Origin: Saccharicrinis aurantiacus
GTDB taxonomy: Bacteria; Bacteroidota; Bacteroidia; Bacteroidales; Marinilabiliaceae
DNA length: 64,000 nt
Direction: 5' to 3'
Assembly (NCBI RefSeq): GCF_001660705.2
Contig: NZ_LYBV02000009.1
Coordinates: 62,001 to 126,000, forward strand
Of the stretch, positions 60,539-64,000 are shown piece after piece. Below the pieces are notes generated by a model. The model searched no databases, was not told the DNA's origin, and saw only the letters and a program-made list of their open reading frames with translations. Each line of letters starts with the position of its first letter. Within the stretch, counting starts at the first letter, position 1. The position numbers were made by a program, and so were the translations under genes.

Positions 60539-63514
60539 TTAAAAGTTAAGATTAACGCCTAATATAAATGTTCTTGGACGTGGATAGAAGTTATTGTCAA
60601 TACCTCCAGAAACCTCTGGGTCAACTCCTTCGTATTGTGTAATTACAAATACATTTTGAGCAGTACCTGTTATTTTTAAACTCATATCTGTACCTCCTAA
60701 TTTATTAAAGCGATATCCAGCTGTAATATTATCCATTCTGAAGAATGATGCATCCTCTAAATACTCGGAAGACCAATATTGGAAGCTATTAAAACCTGAA
60801 GGAGTAGATGTTAATCTATTACTTAAGAAGTTACCACCGCTGTTGTAAGTATCCTGTGCAACTCCCATGTTTGATTTGTTATCATTATACACAGTAGCTC
60901 CAAATTGCATACGACCAGAGAATGCAAAATCCCAATTCTTATACTCTAAACGAGAGTTAATACCCACTAATAGGGTAGGAGCAGCTTGGCCAACTCTAAC
61001 CTTATCAAAGTCGTTATAAATACCATCACCATTTTGGTCAACGTACACACCTTCTAAAGGCTTTCCGTTGGCATCATACACTTGTTGATAAACAAAGAAT
61101 GAGTTAGCAGGGTATCCAACAGAGTGGATTTGAACATTGTTACCTGTACCGCCTGAAATACCACCTGTTTGAATACCTAGGTATGTAGGATCATCACCAT
61201 TTGTTAAACTTGTAATTTCGTTTTGGTTGTAGGTTAAGTTACCACCAATTTCCCAAAACAGATCTTGTTTTGCAATTGCTCTATAAGTAAGGTTTAATTC
61301 AACCCCTGTATTTTCTAAACTACCTACATTTGTTAATAACTCATTTGTTAAGTTTGCACCTGCTGCTACCGGAACAACATTTAATAAGTCATCTGTTATT
61401 CTGTGGTAAAATTCGAAGCTACCAGCTAGTTTATTGTTGAAGAACCCAAAATCAAGACCTGCATTGTAGGTAGTAGTTTCCTCCCACTTAATATTCTCGT
61501 CATATCCATCAGGACGCATTGTGTTGATGTAACCACCATCCCAAGGATACATTGCGGTTCCATTTGAACGAACATAAGAACCTTGGTAAGGAAGATCCTC
61601 TGTTACACCTTGTTGACCTGTAATACCCCAACCTAAGCGAAGTTTTAAATCAGATAACCAATCAATATCAGTCATGAACGCTTCGTTTTTCATTCTCCAA
61701 GCTAAGCCAACGGCTGGGAAATAACCCCAACGATTGTCTTCTGAGAAACGAGATGTACCATCGGCTCTTACTGTAGCATTTACTAAATATCTGTTGTCGT
61801 AGTTATATTCAGCTCTACCGAAGAATGATACAAGGTAGTTTTGCGCTTCATAAGCTCTATATGGTGTTACTTCATTTGTTTCTGCATAATTGTAAGTAAC
61901 ATTATTACCTTCTCTGTGGAAGTGCTGCCATGCATAACCACCCATTGCTTTAATATTGTGCTTACCAAAACTTTCGTTGTACGTAAGGTACATATCTAAA
62001 GTCTTGTTGTTCTTATCTTGATTGTATGGAGAATACTCCCCAGCTCTTTCAGGATCATTTGGAGAAGACCAAGCAGCTGTAGGCTGAACAATTGTTCTTC
62101 CCTCAGATGTAGAACCATCAATACCCATATTTAAAGTAGCCGTAATTGTTGGAGCAAAATGGAGCTTATAGTCGAACTTTGCATTTATGATATAACGATT
62201 TACTTTAGACTGATTATCATGAAGGTTTAATTGAGCAACTGGGTTCATTGGAGCAATAGTAACTGGGTTACCATCGTTATCAATCCAAGTATAATAACCT
62301 CCATATTTAGAAGATTCGTCATATACTGGTTTTGTGGGATCAAAAGTTACAGATCCTCCAATAGCAGCATCGTTTGAAAAGTTATTACTCACATGCATAT
62401 ATTTTGCATTAACAGCTGTTTTTAAATGCTCATTAAAGAAAGTTGGGTTTAAGTTTAAACCTACTGTAATTCTTTCCATTGCTGATGTTTCTACAATACC
62501 TTCTTGGTTAGTGTAACCGAAAGATAAACGGTATGGTAGATCTTTTACTCCACCTGAAACACTTAAGTTGTGGTCCGTACCAATAGAAGTTCTGTATACT
62601 TCATCTTGCCAGTTGGTGTTTACACCCTCATATGATGTAACATTTCTGTAAGCTTCAGAATCCTCACCATAAGTATCTTTTATAAAAGAGCTGTATTGGC
62701 TAGCATTCATTACATCTAATGTATTTGCAGCAGTCGCTACACTTACATTACCTGAATAGTCAAACTTAACAACATCACCACTTTTACCATTTTTAGTAGT
62801 AATGATGATTACACCATTAGAGGCACGAGAACCGTAAATTGCAGTTGCAGATGCATCTTTTAATACAGTAAATGTTTCAATATCGTTAGGGTTAACTGTG
62901 TTTAGTGGATTCTGCATCCCTTCTACACCTTCGGTATCAATAGGTACACCATCAATTACAATTAATGGATCGTTACTTGCATTTAAAGAAGAACCACCAC
63001 GAATACGAATGGTAGATCCAGCTCCAGGAGCACCTCCAGTTGATGTAATCTGTACACCAGCTGTTTTACCAACGATAAGATCTTGTGGAGATGCAATGGC
63101 ACCAGCGTTAAAGTCTTTTGATGATACTGCAGATATTGATCCTGTAGCATCTTCTTTTTTAACACTACCGTAACCAATAACAACTACTTCTTCAACACCA
63201 ACTACATCTGGCTTTAATTGAATGTTTAATTGAGCTTGTTGTCCTATTGTTACCTCTTGTGCAACATAGCCTATGAATGAATATACTAATATATCCCCTT
63301 GATTTGCGTTTAAATTATATACACCATCGAAATTAGTAATACTACCAGTTGTTGTGCCTTTTATTATTACAGATACTCCTGGTAATAAATCGCCTGTGGT
63401 TGCATCACTTACACTACCACTTATTGCAATACTTTGTGCCTGTATGATACCTGAGATAAAAAATATCCCGGTAAGCAGCAAAAATGCTTTCTTAAGACAA
63501 AATGATTTAATCAT
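60539..63514 (-). CDS. susC: SusC-family TonB-linked outer-membrane transporter
   Basis: 991 residues. Signal peptide, carboxypeptidase-regulatory-like domain (about 28-105, 'GSVSDATTGDLLPGVSVIIKG'), TonB box ('VEEVVVIGYG'), plug ('DLIVGKTAGVQITSTGGAPG', 'STIRIRGGSSLNASNDPLIV') and a C-terminal 22-strand type barrel ending in 'NFYPRPRTFILGVNLNF'. With SusD it imports oligosaccharides at the expense of TonB energy. First gene of the minus-strand sus operon; its upstream region holds a 20-bp palindrome. Confidence 0.95.
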   Translation of the reverse strand: MIKSFCLKKAFLLLTGIFFISGIIQAQSIAISGSVSDATTGDLLPGVSVIIKGTTTGSITNFDGVYNLNANQGDILVYSFIGYVAQEVTIGQQAQLNIQLKPDVVGVEEVVVIGYGSVKKEDATGSISAVSSKDFNAGAIASPQDLIVGKTAGVQITSTGGAPGAGSTIRIRGGSSLNASNDPLIVIDGVPIDTEGVEGMQNPLNTVNPNDIETFTVLKDASATAIYGSRASNGVIIITTKNGKSGDVVKFDYSGNVSVATAANTLDVMNASQYSSFIKDTYGEDSEAYRNVTSYEGVNTNWQDEVYRTSIGTDHNLSVSGGVKDLPYRLSFGYTNQEGIVETSAMERITVGLNLNPTFFNEHLKTAVNAKYMHVSNNFSNDAAIGGSVTFDPTKPVYDESSKYGGYYTWIDNDGNPVTIAPMNPVAQLNLHDNQSKVNRYIINAKFDYKLHFAPTITATLNMGIDGSTSEGRTIVQPTAAWSSPNDPERAGEYSPYNQDKNNKTLDMYLTYNESFGKHNIKAMGGYAWQHFHREGNNVTYNYAETNEVTPYRAYEAQNYLVSFFGRAEYNYDNRYLVNATVRADGTSRFSEDNRWGYFPAVGLAWRMKNEAFMTDIDWLSDLKLRLGWGITGQQGVTEDLPYQGSYVRSNGTAMYPWDGGYINTMRPDGYDENIKWEETTTYNAGLDFGFFNNKLAGSFEFYHRITDDLLNVVPVAAGANLTNELLTNVGSLENTGVELNLTYRAIAKQDLFWEIGGNLTYNQNEITSLTNGDDPTYLGIQTGGISGGTGNNVQIHSVGYPANSFFVYQQVYDANGKPLEGVYVDQNGDGIYNDFDKVRVGQAAPTLLVGINSRLEYKNWDFAFSGRMQFGATVYNDNKSNMGVAQDTYNSGGNFLSNRLTSTPSGFNSFQYWSSEYLEDASFFRMDNITAGYRFNKLGGTDMSLKITGTAQNVFVITQYEGVDPEVSGGIDNNFYPRPRTFILGVNLNF

Positions 63515-63634
63515 AAAATTTATAATTTAAGTGTTAAAACATGTATAATTCATTGTTTACGAATTTTATCATCAATAAACAGTTAATAATTACACACCTT
63601 ACTATTAGGTACTTTTACCTACAAATGGACATTA

Positions 63635-63642
63635 CAAATCTA
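63635..63642 (-). promoter_or_regulatory. Possible -7 element of the sus operon
   Basis: On the minus strand TAGATTTG matches TAnnTTTG about 120 bases before the susC start. No -33 element of good quality lies at the usual distance, which would suit a promoter that needs an activator. Confidence 0.4.
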
Positions 63643-63703
63643 TATCAAAAACCGACTTATTTATACACTTCTTAACAAATGGAAACGTTTTTTTGTGGTT
63701 TTT

Positions 63704-63723
63704 CTTCGCAAACGTTTGCGAAG
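63704..63723. promoter_or_regulatory. Perfect 20-bp palindromic operator upstream of susC
   Basis: CTTCGCAAACGTTTGCGAAG is its own reverse complement. The core CGCAAACGTTTGCG has the central CG and flanks of LacI/MalR-type operators. It lies 190 bases upstream of susC and about 60 bases upstream of the possible -7 element. Confidence 0.75.
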
Positions 63724-63726
63724 CCG

Positions 63727-63746
63727 ATTGCGAATTCGTTTGCAAT
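63727..63746. promoter_or_regulatory. Second, weaker operator half-palindrome
   Basis: ATTGCGAATTCGTTTGCAAT has matching ends and one half (CGTTTGC) identical to the perfect palindrome three bases away. It may be a second binding site for the same regulator. Confidence 0.5.
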
Positions 63747-64000
63747 AAAAACATATGTTGTAAAACATAAATTTATTATAAAAAAAGCATCACAAATATT
63801 AACAAATATTTAACATAAATAATAATTAGGGCATCACTTTTAATCATTAATTATCATTTATCGATTTTTATTAATGTTTATTCTTTACATGTTTCAGCAA
63901 GTTTTAACATTACAAATGCCACAAATTCTTTTGCGATTTGAAGTAATTAATATTCCCTTTTCATTCAGGAGCTACTCTCCTTAATATATGGTAGCAATTG

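Larger units (their letters stand above)
63515..64000. other. Regulatory region upstream of susC (to the window edge)
   Basis: About 490 AT-rich bases without an open frame of note. It holds a possible promoter (63635-63642) and two LacI-type operator-like sites (63704-63723, 63727-63746) on the side of susC. The last ~220 bases to the window edge show nothing that I recognise. Confidence 0.6.

Overview
The window comes from an AT-rich bacterium of the phylum Bacteroidota, most likely an anaerobic or facultative marine Bacteroidia (Marinilabiliales/Marinifilaceae-like; this placement is an inference). The signs are: promoters of the Bacteroidota type (TAnnTTTG at -7) in front of several genes, few Shine-Dalgarno sequences, a SusCDEF locus, proteins with C-terminal type IX secretion (T9SS) sorting domains, the order tuf-tRNA-Trp-secE-nusG-rplKAJL-rpoBC, and a trimeric [FeFe] hydrogenase.

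Layout. 1-2.9 kb: the tail of a sodium symporter, a membrane helix-hairpin-helix protein, then rpsU, a Xer recombinase and hpf; rpsU and hpf carry unusually strong Shine-Dalgarno sequences. 2.9-16.5 kb: tRNA-Tyr/Gly/Thr, tuf, tRNA-Trp, secE, nusG, four ribosomal protein genes, rpoB and rpoC, with hairpins between several genes. 16.5-17.7 kb: a NamZ-like muramidase. 17.8-26.2 kb: a ten-gene hydrogenase cluster. It ends with the HydB, HydA and HydC subunits of a trimeric, probably electron-bifurcating [FeFe] hydrogenase, and begins with a signalling-like set: two DRTGG proteins, two GHKL-type ATPases, a PHP protein and a second hydrogenase-like protein that has lost the proton-relay cysteine.

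26.2-32.3 kb holds the most unusual feature: three nearly identical ~180-nt units, all on the minus strand. Each runs from a consensus sigma-54 (-24/-12) promoter to an intrinsic terminator, and the homology between copies stops at exactly those two elements. Each unit carries a tandem duplication of a single-stranded segment plus a hairpin. The segment is the exact antisense of a Bacteroidota-style translation start (AACCTAAACCCTAATCTATG). I propose a multicopy sigma-54-dependent small RNA family that pairs with start-codon regions. One gene in the window, the helix-hairpin-helix gene at 370, has a 13-nt match at its start codon. A ~164-bp imperfect palindrome abuts the first copy. The genes between the copies are a TonB-C protein, an ECF sigma factor with a membrane partner, and an unknown exported protein.

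32.3-37.6 kb: ung, then a decaying uptake locus (DUF4249 gene with a frameshift, TonB-dependent receptor without its N-terminus), a T9SS cargo protein, and an IS1182-family transposase relic. 37.6-51.7 kb: NhaC antiporter, small Cys-rich protein, DUF2059 protein, Fur-family regulator, biotin-carrier/carboxyltransferase pair, LptF/G permease, tgt (lacking the usual zinc cysteines), glycosyltransferase, ECF sigma factor, rsmG, rpmH, a PASTA protein, an RluD-type synthase, ddl and a DUF2490 protein. 51.7-64 kb: a minus-strand starch/maltodextrin utilisation locus in the order susC, susD, two SusE/F-type lipoproteins and two GH13 amylases. A strong terminator lies before the amylases, and a perfect 20-bp LacI-type palindrome lies upstream of susC.
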